Part shown: piece after piece, positions 43,945 to 53,749 of the stretch
Layout: every line of letters starts with the position of its first letter
How positions within the stretch are numbered: the stretch's first letter is position 1
From: Cordylochernes scorpioides
Lineage: Eukaryota; Arthropoda; Arachnida; Pseudoscorpiones; Chernetidae
Assembly: GCA_030710605.1 (NCBI GenBank)
Contig: CP092863.1
Span: forward strand, 106,936,099 to 107,000,098
Length of the DNA stretch: 64,000 bases
Direction: 5' to 3'
The notes under the pieces: generated by a model
Seen by the model: the letters and a program-made list of their open reading frames with translations, nothing else
Told to the model about the DNA's origin: nothing
Databases searched by the model: none
Program-made: the position numbers and the translations under genes

Positions 43945-44625
43945 TCCATATGAAATTATTAATTAAAAAGCATATTTTGGATCTAAAATAAAAGAAAACA
44001 TTTTATTTAATACAAAATGCCAATATTTCAATAGGCTGTACGCCGTCAGGGCTTTTCTTGTTTTTAAACTGCTTTGGTTGATCACACGCGACGATATATT
44101 TACAAAACTCTGGGGCTAAAATTTAAAATATATACACACAAATATAAATAGAATATGTATGTACATTTATAAAAATTAAATCGATTTGAGCTCTAAATAT
44201 AACGGAGGGATGTCAATTTTTCTATTAATACTGTTGGTATCTTTCATTGAGGTCCAACTTTCTAAAAAGAGTCTCTCAAAAAAGTTGGACCTCAATGAAA
44301 GATACCAACTATATTAATAGAAAAATTGACATCCCTCCGTTATATTTACAGTTCAAATGGATTTAATTTTTTTATTATACTTATTAGGAATCATATTATT
44401 TAATATTTATAAATATACATATATTATTATTTATATTTGTGTGTATATATTTTAAATTTTAGCCCCAGAGTTGTAAATATATCGTCGTGTGATCAACCAA
44501 AGCAGTTTAAAAACAAGAAAAGCCCTGACGGCGTACAGCCTATTGAAATATTGACATTTTGTATTAAATAAAATGTTTTGTTTTATTTTAGATCCAAAAT
44601 ATGCTTTTTGATTAATAAATAAATG
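43945..44625. mobile_element. Head-to-head pair of Penelope-like termini with ~300-bp arms
   Basis: The left arm (AAAAGCATATTTTGGATCTA, AATATTTCAATAGGCTGTAC, AACGGAGGGATGTCAATTTT, AAAGTTGGACCTC in reverse) is mirrored by the right arm, which ends GATCCAAAATATGCTTTTTG near 44610. The loop lies at about 44255-44285. The ACGGCGTACAGCC and TTGAAATATTG core matches the Penelope-like remnants at 41.2 and 53.0 kb. An RNA of this region would form a hairpin of roughly 300 bp. Confidence 0.6.
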
Positions 44626-44949
44626 TATGTTTTAAAAAGATTGACATATATTTCATTCAGAGACATAGTGTTTCGACAAACTAAAAATAAACGGAATGAA
44701 CCGTTTTTTTTTATAAAAAGAAGATTTGAAAAAAATCTCAAGTAGTTCGCAAGTTGATTGATAGGGATAACCTTTTAATTTGTTTGTTTTTTTACGTAAA
44801 CATAGAACTGTTTCTAAAAATAGACATCTTTCTACAAATAAACAACAACAACAAAAAAAACATTAAACTTTTTTATTTATTACACACTGTGTGAATATTT
44901 TCTGTTCATTCACTTTGACTTTAAATGTGTTTTAATAAAATAATTTTCA
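44626..44949. other. AT-rich intergenic sequence
   Basis: No gene or repeat seen. Confidence 0.6.
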
Positions 44950-45291
44950 ACCTGAAATTGTGTTTTTTTTTTTGCTTATCTCTAGTACACGTGGTACAGG
45001 CCATGATAATCATGGTGGGTAGTTAGCGACTGCTTTTTACTGTAAGCGCACCACATGTCTACACATGTGAAAAGCAGTTCGACTTTGCACTTACAAATGC
45101 CAGAGCCCCGTTTGGTTACTTGCACTCGCTGGTGGGGTTGGACTTTTGCAAGAATCGGGGGCCATTGGGGCATTTTTTTTTTTTAAGAAAAATGTGTCCA
45201 ATGCGGGAATCGAACCCGGGTCCTAGTGGTCGAAAACCAAACGGTTTAACCAGCCTTCCACCGACCCCCACCTGAAATTGTACTGAAATTT
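44950..45291 (-). mobile_element. tRNA-derived SINE, second full copy
   Basis: The element spans 44962-45279, flanked by the 12-bp duplication ACCTGAAATTGT (44950-44961 and 45280-45291). On the minus strand: head GGGGGTCGGTGGAAGG, B box GGGTTCGATTCCCGC, A-rich linker, the same body as at 8.0 kb, and an A tail. Identity to the first copy is high across the body (for example ACACATGTGAAAAGCAGTTC and the CCCGTTTGGTTACTTGCACT segment). Confidence 0.92.
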
Positions 45292-45409
45292 TAGAAAGAA
45301 GGAATTTTATTTATTAAAGATTTTCTACTGCATTCAAATCTTATGTCTATATTTCACATTCAAAATACCTTTTCCAATAATATAACTTCATTTTTTGGTA
45401 TAAAATTAA

Positions 45410-45585
45410 AACAGTATATTGCAAATATTTCAGCAGTATGGTAGATTAAACTGACGAAACCGCTGGAAGGGTTCACCACTGATGAGCCAGGCCCTCCCAT
45501 TATTTTAATCATTGCAGTAAGGTCAGAATAAAATTATCTTATTATTAAAAAGAAACACACACGTATAGAATAGTGTCGATTAGTT
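45410..45585. mobile_element. MITE B, partial copy
   Basis: AAACTGACGAAACCGCTGGA, GGGTTCACCACTGATGAGCC and CATTGCAGTAAGGTCAG, in the opposite orientation to the complete copy at 49.3 kb. Confidence 0.7.
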
Positions 45586-46045
45586 ATTTACCAAAATGGA
45601 TCCACTATATCAAGCAATTGAGGCTACAAATACCAAAGGAGAAGCCTTTATTCTGGAATATAACGGTGACCCAGAAATATCTTTCATAAATAAATAATCT
45701 CGACAAAAATGATAAAAATTTCAACCATCATCCATCGATGTCATATTATTTATACAGTATCGATTCAAGACCATGGCTATTATCTGTCTTAAATACGGAG
45801 TTTTATAAAACCACCATTTTATTATCGGGTATCTGATACTGATAGGAGAGGCCGTGAGATATAAATATTTTGGTTTTCAAAACATTATTGAAGGTGTATC
45901 TTTCGAAACGCATTTTTTTTCAGTATATTATTCTTTTATTAAAATGCTTTTCGGAAGATAGTTAGAAAGACCTATAATAGTGTTTTGAAAGTGTGTTTTG
46001 TGTGTTCATTTATTAGCAGTTGTTTCTCTTTACATTTATATGATA
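45586..46045. other. Intergenic sequence
   Basis: Balanced composition but no open frame of note and no repeat partner. Confidence 0.5.
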
Positions 46046-46520
46046 CAAGCCGAATGACCCGGGTTTTACCCAATTAAATGTTTTTATTCAAATACTATTC
46101 GTTACAAATATAAATTGGCGCCATGGATGTCACTCTTGTGAAACGTCCCGCTCCAAACTTTGTGTGTTTTTTTAAATATAAAAATAAAACAATATAATAT
46201 AATGCAGCTTGTGATTGTAAAACGACATTTGAAAACCATCCCGCATGTGTTTCCTTTCAATGAAAAATCAAAACTTATTTTAAGGAGAAATAAATTTAGG
46301 AATAATCGTCATTTCTCCTTAAAATAAGTTTTGATTTTTCGTTGAAAAGAAACTCATGCGGGATGGTTTTCAAATGTCGTTTTATAAAAATAAAAATTAA
46401 AATTTTCACAACGATATTAGAAAATTATATTATTTTGATTTTCAAATACTATTCGTTACAATTACAAAATTGTCGCCGTTGATGTCACTCTTGTGTCCCG
46501 CTCCAAACTTTACATTAGGT
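46046..46520 (-). mobile_element. Decayed Helitron with internal duplication and nested MITE C
   Basis: The minus-strand end reads GGTCATTCGGCTTG, with CTAG mutated to CTTG and the terminal hairpin shortened. The segment ATTCAAATACTATTCGTTAC through GTCCCGCTCCAAACTTT occurs twice (46085-46165 and 46440-46515) around a MITE C foldback. It belongs to the same family as the Helitrons at 22.8 and 36.4 kb. Confidence 0.6.
46195..46400. mobile_element. Foldback MITE C, uninterrupted copy
   Basis: Arms of about 95 bp: AAACGACATTTGAAAACCAT on the left, ATGGTTTTCAAATGTCGTTT on the right, meeting at AAATAAATTTAGGAATAATC. It lacks the tRNA-like insert found in the 7.8- and 48.7-kb copies. Confidence 0.85.
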
Positions 46521-47438
46521 CAGGTGGTATTACCTCCCATCTTCACCGCTAGAGGTGCTGCTCGCGAGCGAAAGGGCAAATTTACAAATAACTCGAAGAA
46601 TATTCGGGATAGAGACCTGATATTTCCCTATAAGTTTTTCCAGATTCTACTCTATATACTGTTAAAATTTCAGTCAGATTAGTTACGTATTGTGAACGTG
46701 TATAGCCGACAAACATACATACATACATACATATATAAATATATATACATACACTGACTTTTATATATATAGGGATTTTGTAATTGTAATATTATTTTTA
46801 TTCTTTTTGTAGTATAAAAAATGCCGAACCTTAACGAACCTCGTAAATAATTCACACACACAATTTCATCTTTGTATTTTCAATGAGAGAAAAGTTAAAG
46901 AAAAATACCTTTATTGAAGACACACGAGATAATCAACTGTGAAACAAAATTGTTTCTGTCTACTTAAAAAAAACGACCGGGGGGGGGGGCGACATTAAAG
47001 ACTTATTTAATATAGTCTCTGAGTATAGTTTATAGTACAGAAATATAAAAATTCAAATATTTCTGTACAATAAATTGATAAAGAGGAAGCAATCTTTCGA
47101 AATTTTTTGTAAAAAATCTTTTTTTTATCGTTTCACATGCGCCCATTTTGATATTATAGTATTTAAATAGATCGCATTTTAATTAAAATTATCGTTCTTG
47201 TTCAATTATTCACTAATCTTTCTTTTTTTTCCCCCGACGTTTCGGTGTGATTCGCTGTTCACCTTTTTCATGTAATAACAATTTTATATTTCGTCACAAT
47301 ATATATATATATATATATATATATTCATAACTACATTTACTATCAAAATTCAAAACTATTATTATTTAATTTTATATTAATTTTTATTATTATTAATTAT
47401 TATTATTTATTATTATATATAATATTTTAATTAGATAT
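46521..47438. other. Intergenic sequence with a MITE A fragment
   Basis: 46905-46980 holds TTTATTGAAGACACACGAGA, TAATCAACTGTGAAAC, the MITE A body. A CATA microsatellite is at 46714-46735 and a TA tract at 47302-47326. The GGGGGGGGGG run at 46981 follows GACC. No gene. Confidence 0.5.
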
Positions 47439-47510
47439 TAATTCCGACAGATGGCGCATTCCATCAGCAACCTTTAGTTGCAAGATCAGGAGATGCATTT
47501 TTTCTTATTT
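47439..47510 (-). repeat. Half-copy of hairpin repeat S2
   Basis: Minus strand: GCATCTCCTGATCTTGCAAC, TAAAGGTTGCTGATGGA, TGCGCCATCTGTCGGAATT. Truncated after the outer stem's first strand. Confidence 0.75.
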
Positions 47511-48740
47511 ATAATATTTGATTTCCATAAAAAAAGTATTGACAGTGGGTCACACAAACATTGTAAAAAAACAAAATAAAAGGTTTCAGTTTCAAATAAT
47601 CATACGCATTAAAAATAGCTTAAATTTCTATAACAAATGGCGCGCTAATACATGATGTTAATATTAATAAATCTAACATATGTACATATCTGAGAAAAAT
47701 TCTCATATTCAATTAAAAACAAATTTATCCTGTCATTTAACGAATAATTATCACTCTAAAAAACTCTAGTTTTTTTATAGATTGAAATAAAATATGCCTA
47801 CCTCAATCGTTACATTCTGTTTATTTCTCAAAGCTTTCGAGAATAATATCTTTCTCAGACAATACGATGATAACTCAAAAATTGAAATGGGGTCAATGGC
47901 GTATAGAATGAAATATTGACTAAAGTGTGAGGATATGAATACATGGAGGTGTGGAGAATCCTTGATAAAAAAAAGAAAGGAAAGAATTGAAGGGGATTGC
48001 TGCCCATGGGAGGCTGCAGACATAGTTTACAGTCTTGAAAACTCTATTAGGCTCCGAATTAAATCCGTTATTCCAGACATGCTGTGCCGCAGGCCATTCT
48101 CTGCCCTTTATTTATGGCCCTATAAATTCAGGCACTTAGAATCCTTCCTTCCTTTCCAAACTACTGTCTGTAAATACTGCCAGTTTCCGTGTCCGCTCTT
48201 GGTCAAATTCCTTTAAATTTTTATTTTTTCTCTATCACAGAGGTGGGTGAAAAAAAACTAGCATATCTATTGAGATATTATTCGGGTCACGAGAATTAGC
48301 CGTAATGTATTTTTTAAATGTTTGTTATATAGAGCCACAGAATAATTATTTTTGAATACTCTGTTGTTTATCATCATAAATATTTGCATAGTCATCACCC
48401 CTTACCATGTTTGTAAATTACCACTTGAAAATTTCAATTGACACATTTCGCAATTTATAAGTTTAATTAATAAATTATTTTTAATTAAGCTTTTGGAATA
48501 CTTGTCTTCTCTACCGTGACAATATATATATATATTTTTATTTATTCTTTCGAGACAAATGACCCTGCTTTGTCTAGGTACTCCCTGAAGGAATGTTTGC
48601 ATATAACAATATTATTTAATATTAATATATTTTATTAATGTATTTATATTATTAATCTTTTTATTAGTAGTAGTATTGATTATTATAATTTGTAAATGTA
48701 ATGGAGCTGTGGACGAGTGCAGTAAACCGTTGACTTGCTC
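47511..48740. other. Intergenic sequence with one unassigned ORF
   Basis: A plus-strand frame of 93 codons (47935-48216, rich in Cys, Leu and Arg) is GC-balanced relative to its surroundings but has no motif I recognise and an overlapping frame opposite. The rest is AT-rich. 48700-48740 has a tRNA-A-box-like TGTGGACGAGTGCAGT. Confidence 0.4.
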
Positions 48741-48744
48741 TAAA

Positions 48745-49035
48745 CTATGAATATTGTAATTTATTGTAGAACGACGTTTGATAATTTTACTGCAAATGTT
48801 TCTTTTGAAAGCGGAACACTGTGGGTTCGATTCCCATCCCTGGACGTTTTTAATTTTTCCGTTTTATCATTACTCTTCACAATTCATACTTTCATACTTC
48901 ATCCCTAAGGATAGAAATAATCGTTATTTCTTCTTAAATTCGTTCAAAAGAAATATTTGTGGTAAAATTGTCAAACGTAGTTCTACAATCATGAGCTGCA
49001 TTATAATGTATTATAAATTGTATTTTATAAGCATA
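48745..49035. mobile_element. MITE C copy with tRNA-like insert
   Basis: Arms GTAGAACGACGTTTGATAAT and its mirror TTGTCAAACGTAGTTCTAC surround GAACACTGTGGGTTCGATTC, CCATCCCTGGA and CATACTTCATCCCTAAGG, which are shared with the 7.8-kb copy. GGGTTCGATTCCC is a pol III B-box consensus. With the A-box-like word at 48.71 kb, this could be an old SINE inside or around the foldback. Confidence 0.65.
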
Positions 49036-49292
49036 CTAATTTTGTGAACCCCGAGCCGCTACGGTAACAGTGAACAGGGAACTCTAAAATGTGGCTGACT
49101 AACAGGGCAATGGCACCCTCCCTTTCCATGGAAAATTGGACAAGACACCACCACCATTAGCACCAATAATGATTTATAATTTTCCCATTTTATCCTAGAT
49201 TATAATCGATAATTGACAATTTTAAAAAGAAATTATATTATACAAAGTTGAGACAATTATCATACATATAAATTTTCACAAAGCAATAACGC

Positions 49293-49624
49293 GCCATTTA
49301 TACATATAAAATGAAACGATTTAAAAGCACGAATGTTTCTTTTATACATAATACAAACTTCTACTGCCCTTACTGCGATGAAAAAAATATATTGGGAATG
49401 CTTGGCTCATCAGTGGTGAACCCTCCCAGCGGTTTCGTCAATTTAATCCACCAAACCGCTTCTCAGAGCTCTAATACTGTATTGGACGATTCTGCTTATA
49501 TACGCAGCACTGAAGGATGGAATCTCAGAAATTATATTTTTTCATCGCAGTAAGGGCAGTAGAAGTTTGTATTAGGTATAAAAGAAACATTCGTGCTTTT
49601 AAATCCTTTCATTTTATATGTATA
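49293..49624. mobile_element. MITE B, complete copy with ~95-bp terminal inverted repeats
   Basis: The left arm (TATACATATAAAATGAAA, GCACGAATGTTTCTTTTATA, CTTCTACTGCCCTTACTGCG) is mirrored at 49536-49624. The centre has GGCTCATCAGTGGTGAACCC and GGCGTTT-free GCGGTTTCGTCAATTTAA. An 80-codon open frame crosses the left arm and centre and is not a gene. No transposase. Confidence 0.85.
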
Positions 49625-49629
49625 AATTT

Positions 49630-50005
49630 ATTAACAAATTGTATCCTATAGGAAGTTTATAATGTCTTTATTGTTTTTATAAAGGTGGATGCTTATATAT
49701 ATAGATGGCCACTTATTAGAAGAATCACTCATAAAAGAGTTTAGTGTTTGCTGATATTATATTCCAATAAACTAAGAAATCCTTACATAAAACATATTAT
49801 ACAATAGGAGAAATAGCCGGAAATTAGGAAGAGATTAAAGCTAACAGTGACGAGTTTCACGAAAATTTTAACCACTGAAATTTTAAGGGATTTTTAGCAA
49901 CAATTCGAACGGTTGAGGACTCTAGCTGTCACACAAAGCCAGGACTCGAGATACCTACTGCTGGAATGCCCACTCTTCTTTACCGCTAGACAACAGACAG
50001 TAAAT
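49630..50005. other. Intergenic sequence
   Basis: No gene. ACCGCTAGACAACAGACAGT near 49985 resembles GCGTCAGACAACAGACAGT at 36.3 kb. Confidence 0.5.
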
Positions 50006-50011
50006 AATGTT

Positions 50012-51580
50012 ATAGATCTATATCAATTTGTAAATAGCAGAGAGAATTATCATAGATTTATTTTTTTTTAAATAAATATATATTATATTAAAAAAAGATA
50101 GATAAGAGATTTCTGTTGTTTTGGATCATATTGATGATTATGCTATGGTGGTGCAGTCGTGGTTGAATAATAGTCTTGATAAAATATAATGTCTTGATTA
50201 GTGATTTCTTTATTGAGCTGAGGAATGAATACAGATGAAAAACATAATTTTGTACAAGTACTGCCTGGCTTAAGGCGTAAGAATAATTAAAACAAAATAT
50301 TATTTACATAATTACAAATTTTTGGGTCGGCCATCGGGGAACAACAACAATCTCTTATCTATCTTTTTTTAAAATATAATATTAGTCGACAGGATGATCG
50401 GCACGCTGTCCAGGCAAGGTGGACCGTTGTGGGCACTTATTGTTCCAGTGTGGCCCTTGGCAGTGCTTGCATGGTGTAGGCGCGGTGGAGGGAGATCCTT
50501 CTGGTCGCTTCTGGGAATGAGGCACATCTTCGGATAAGCGCCTTAGTGGATTACTTGTCCGTCTACCGGATTGGCAGGGAGATAGGCGTTCTGTGGGAGA
50601 GGAAATGCCGGGACGACTCGGGTCTCCGCCGATACCATAGATTTTCCTGGCCAGAGTGAGCCATTCCGACGGGCTGCTGGGTGTTGCAATCAGTAGGAGA
50701 TTTCGACTGTAGGAGGGCATTCCTTGAGTGAGGGCATTGACCATCTCCTTGCGGTCGATGTTGAGCAGCGTACCTATGCGTACCTTCTGTGAATAGTATG
50801 CTTGTAAGCCTTGAGGCCCGCAGCGTAGTTGATAGAATTCTTGATGGGTCGGTGTCTCGAGTGGGGGGTACAGATCCTCAAGGACCTGTTTGATCATCCA
50901 GTAGGGTTCATAGAGGCAGTCCATGGATTGGAGTGTTTTCCGGGGCTCTCCTTCTAGCGCTGCCACTACCATGCGGCCTTGTTCGTCACAGCTGCTGTTT
51001 TGGAATTCCGGGGACCTCTCCAGCTCCCTTAAGAACGATTCCGCCGAACTTGATCCGTCAAATCTGGCTGCGGTGGTGGGCGCGTCCTGCTCTAGTCTTC
51101 TCATCATCGCTGTTATTGCGTTAATCACCGACTTATTCTCTTGAGCTAACTCGGCCTCCTTCTGGCCTTCTTGTCTTTTTGCCTTGCCCATGCTCTTGAG
51201 GTTCTTTATCTCTGTCGACTCTTAACTGTCGTAGCTGAATGAAGAGGCGCAGCCGTTATGCCTAGCGAACGGCGCACCCGCGATGTCTGCCACCTTTAAT
51301 TTTTGTCCAGCTTTTATACATGGATAAATTTACATATTTACCTTTTAACACAAGCGTAACATATTTACATACTTATTTTGACGAAAATAAATTATATCTC
51401 TTGTCATTAACTATTCAAATTATGACATATATTTATTATTATCTTTCCAACCTGAAAGAGATTCAGGTTCCTAATATATATTATTGCTTTTTTTTAATTA
51501 ATATTTTTGTATATTATGTTTATAACTGCTCCTGTTGTAGATCTATATCAATTTGTAAATAGCAGAGAGAATTATCATAG
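50012..51580 (-). mobile_element. Gag-only retroelement-like insertion between 43-bp direct repeats
   Basis: TAGATCTATATCAATTTGTA with the following 23 bases through AATTATCATAG occurs at 50013-50055 and again at 51538-51580. Between these copies lie a gag-type ORF, a 30-bp inverted repeat (AAAAAGATAGATAAGAGATT at 50092 and its mirror near 50350-50371) and the leader motif AGTCGACAGAGAT at 51208-51225 on the minus strand. The 43-bp repeats may be very short LTRs, or a pre-existing duplication; they do not have TG...CA ends. Confidence 0.5.
50382..51191 (-). CDS. Gag-like protein with one zinc knuckle (269 aa)
   Basis: The ATG at 51191 opens an uninterrupted frame. The N-terminus is charged and helical (KRQEGQKEAELAQENKSVI), possibly coiled coil. 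The middle has the shape of a retrotransposon capsid: FDGSSSAESFLRELE, then QVLEDLYPPLETPTHQEFYQ and MVNALTQGMPSYSRNLL, as in Ty3/gypsy gag proteins that begin with a F-DG motif. The basic C-terminus ends in one knuckle, CKHCQGPHWNNKC (C-X2-C-X3-H-X4-C). No protease, RT or integrase is nearby. Its composition is GC-balanced in an AT-rich setting. It could be a non-autonomous gag element, a relic whose pol is lost, or a domesticated gag; an intact frame is compatible with all three. Confidence 0.7.
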   Translation of the reverse strand: MGKAKRQEGQKEAELAQENKSVINAITAMMRRLEQDAPTTAARFDGSSSAESFLRELERSPEFQNSSCDEQGRMVVAALEGEPRKTLQSMDCLYEPYWMIKQVLEDLYPPLETPTHQEFYQLRCGPQGLQAYYSQKVRIGTLLNIDRKEMVNALTQGMPSYSRNLLLIATPSSPSEWLTLARKIYGIGGDPSRPGISSPTERLSPCQSGRRTSNPLRRLSEDVPHSQKRPEGSPSTAPTPCKHCQGPHWNNKCPQRSTLPGQRADHPVD

Positions 51581-51698
51581 GTTTAACTATTTTTGTAAAT
51601 ATATTTATGATTATCTTTCTAACCTGAAAGGATCACGTTCCTAATATATATTATTGATTATTTATTTTTTGTATAATCTACTTATATAATTGCCTTAT

Positions 51699-52608
51699 TC
51701 TGAAGCTCACGGATAGAATGCGCGCCCATTGGCTGCCGGCGAACACGTGTCCTCCCTGCCCCCCTCTAGACAACCCTGTTATCAGCTGTGTGATACATAC
51801 ACCTGTCTAAAGCGGCCATCCCAGACAACCCTGTTATCAGCAGTGTGATACATCCACCTGTCTATACAGACCACCCTGTCTATAGCGACCACTGACCACC
51901 CTGCCTATAGCGACCACTCTAGACAACCCTGTTATCAGCTGTGTGATACATCCACCTGTTTATACAGACCACCCTGTATATAGCGGCCATTCCAGATAAC
52001 CCTGTTATCAGCTGTGTGATACATACACCTGTCTATAGCGGCCACTCTAGACAACCCTGTTATCAGCTGTGTGATACATCCACCTGTCTATACAGACCAC
52101 CCTGTCTATAGCGGACACTTTAGGCAACCCTGTTATCAGCTGTGTGTTACATTCACCTGTCTATACAGACCACCCTGTCTATAGCGGCCACTCTAGACAA
52201 CCCTGTTATCAGCTGTGTGATACATCCACCTGTCTATACAGACCACCCTGTCTATAGCGGCCACTCTAGACAACCCTGTTATCAGCTGTGTGATACATCC
52301 ACCTGTCTATACAGACCACCCTGTATATAGCGGCCATTCCAGATAACCCTGTTATCAGCTGTGTGATACATACACCTGTCTATAGCGGCCACTCTAGACA
52401 ACCCTGTTATCAGCTGTGTGATACATCCACCTGTCTATACAGACCACCCTGTCTATAGCGGCCACTCTAGACAACCCTGTTATCAGCTGTGTGTTACATT
52501 CACCTGTCTATACAGACCACCCTGTCTATAGCGACCACCCAAGACAACGTTTTAAAAACATATCCGCACTCGGGTAAAACCCGGGCGTTGCCCGGGCCAT
52601 TCGTCTAG
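51699..52608 (+). mobile_element. Helitron with internal minisatellite (tentative 5' end)
   Basis: The 3' end is well defined: hairpin CCCGGGCGTTGCCCGGG (52580-52596), then eight bases and CTAG (52605-52608), followed by T. The proposed 5' end is the TC at 51699 (TCTGAAGCTCACGG), chosen because sequence on either side of the whole block (ATAATTGCC and ATAATTGCTCC) looks continuous. No Rep/helicase is encoded. Confidence 0.6.
51770..52550 (+). repeat. 73-bp minisatellite, about ten units
   Basis: Units of ACAACCCTGTTATCAGCTGT, GTGATACATCCACCTGTCTA and CAGACCACCCTGTCTATAGC repeat every 73 bp (for example 52201 and 52274). Shorter units lack the CAGACCACCCTGTCTATA part. The array is inside the Helitron. 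Confidence 0.9.
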
Positions 52609-52609
52609 T

Positions 52610-52870
52610 ATATTTATAATTGCTCCTGTTTAAAATGTAAATCGACTCAATTATCCCTATCCGGGATATCGCGTTTTGTGTGTTGAAATAAAGAATGGTG
52701 ATGAGAATTTCTTAATAAAGATATATAAACTTAGCGAGCTTTCGTACAATAACATCCTTCAACAGGTTGTAATATGAAAACGTTTTGTATTCGTATTACA
52801 GCCTGTTGAAGAAAGTTATTGTCCGAAAGCTCACTAAGATTATATCTCTTTAATAAGAAACTCGTCGTCC
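52610..52870. mobile_element. Inverted pair of Penelope-like termini, family 2
   Basis: AACTTAGCGAGCTTTCGTAC and TTCAACAGG on the left mirror CCTGTTGAAG and GTCCGAAAGCTCACTAAG on the right (52730-52845). The order CCTGT-GAAG ... CGAAAGCT is the same as in the intact element's pseudo-LTR (CCTGTGGAAG ... CGAAAGCTAGC). Confidence 0.6.
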
Positions 52871-52924
52871 CATTAGATTTTTATATCTTCTTAACAATAA
52901 AACGTATTTATCTGACTAAATTTT

Positions 52925-53065
52925 AATAAAATACTTTGTTGTATCTTGACAAAGGTTGGCGTTCAACCATCTGAAATATATTGGTAAATAAATTAATTAT
53001 ATTATTAATAAAATTATTTGTTTACCAATATTTCAGTTGGTTGAACGCCAACCTTTGTCAAGATA
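52925..53065. mobile_element. Inverted pair of Penelope-like termini, family 1
   Basis: TATCTTGACAAAGGTTGGCG, TTCAACCATCTGAAATAT on the left is mirrored by ATATTTCAGTTGGTTGAACG, CCAACCTTTGTCAAGATAC on the right with an AT-rich loop. Same family as 41.15 kb. Confidence 0.65.
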
Positions 53066-53372
53066 CAACAACATACAAAAACGATATATCCTTTCCTTTA
53101 TATCTATAAAAATGAAATCCAAATTCGATGTTTGTTATTATTGCGTTGCGCAAAATCTACAGAATCAATCATTTTGAAATTGCGCATGTAGGTAGCTGAA
53201 GATTTCGTTTAACATATAGGCTATTCAAAAAACTAAAAAGGTTAATGTGCTTTTTTTAAAATATAAAACCAAAAAGCGTTAGTTCCAGCCTTCTACCGCT
53301 TGGCGCAGCACTGGTCGCGAAAATAAATGAATTTGATTGGTTAATAATTTTACACATAGTTTGTTTACACGA

Positions 53373-53405
<33 letters not shown>
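53066..53405. other. Intergenic sequence ending in a TA microsatellite
   Basis: Non-coding. TA repeats at 53376-53405 are the integration site of the gypsy element that follows. Confidence 0.6.
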
Positions 53406-53409
<4 letters not shown>

Positions 53410-53749
53410 ACATCATGATTAATGGCGTATTTCTTATATTATTTTTAATATATTTGAAATTTAAATTATATATTTATTTATTTTTATATAATATATTCTA
53501 TGATATTTATTTAAAACACAGATTATTTAGATTGTCATCATTTGTATTTAGGTACACGTGTGACTTCACTGCTCTCTTTGATGTGAGAAAATAAAAAGAG
53601 GATTCTGGTGGCTACTTAAAGAAGACTTATCTCGTTATTCCCTTTTATAAATTTGTAGGATGGTTGAAACACGCTCTGGTAAGATGCAAGACCCAGCACA
53701 GGAGAGAATCCAGGCTGAAGAGTCTGCCAAGCCGCAACCTGGTGCAACA
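53406..53749 (+). repeat. 5' LTR of the gypsy element
   Basis: Begins TGTTACATCATGATTAATGG and ends CAACCTGGTGCAACA. It contains the gag ATG at 53660. The only difference seen from the 3' copy is A against C near 53618. Confidence 0.95.

Noticed and set aside
45440..45500. CTGACGAAACC and CTGATGAGCC in MITE B as a possible hammerhead
   Set aside because: No stem II plus GAAA follows the CTGATGA, and the permuted arrangement does not give matching stems. The 21.63- and 49.4-kb copies fail in the same way.
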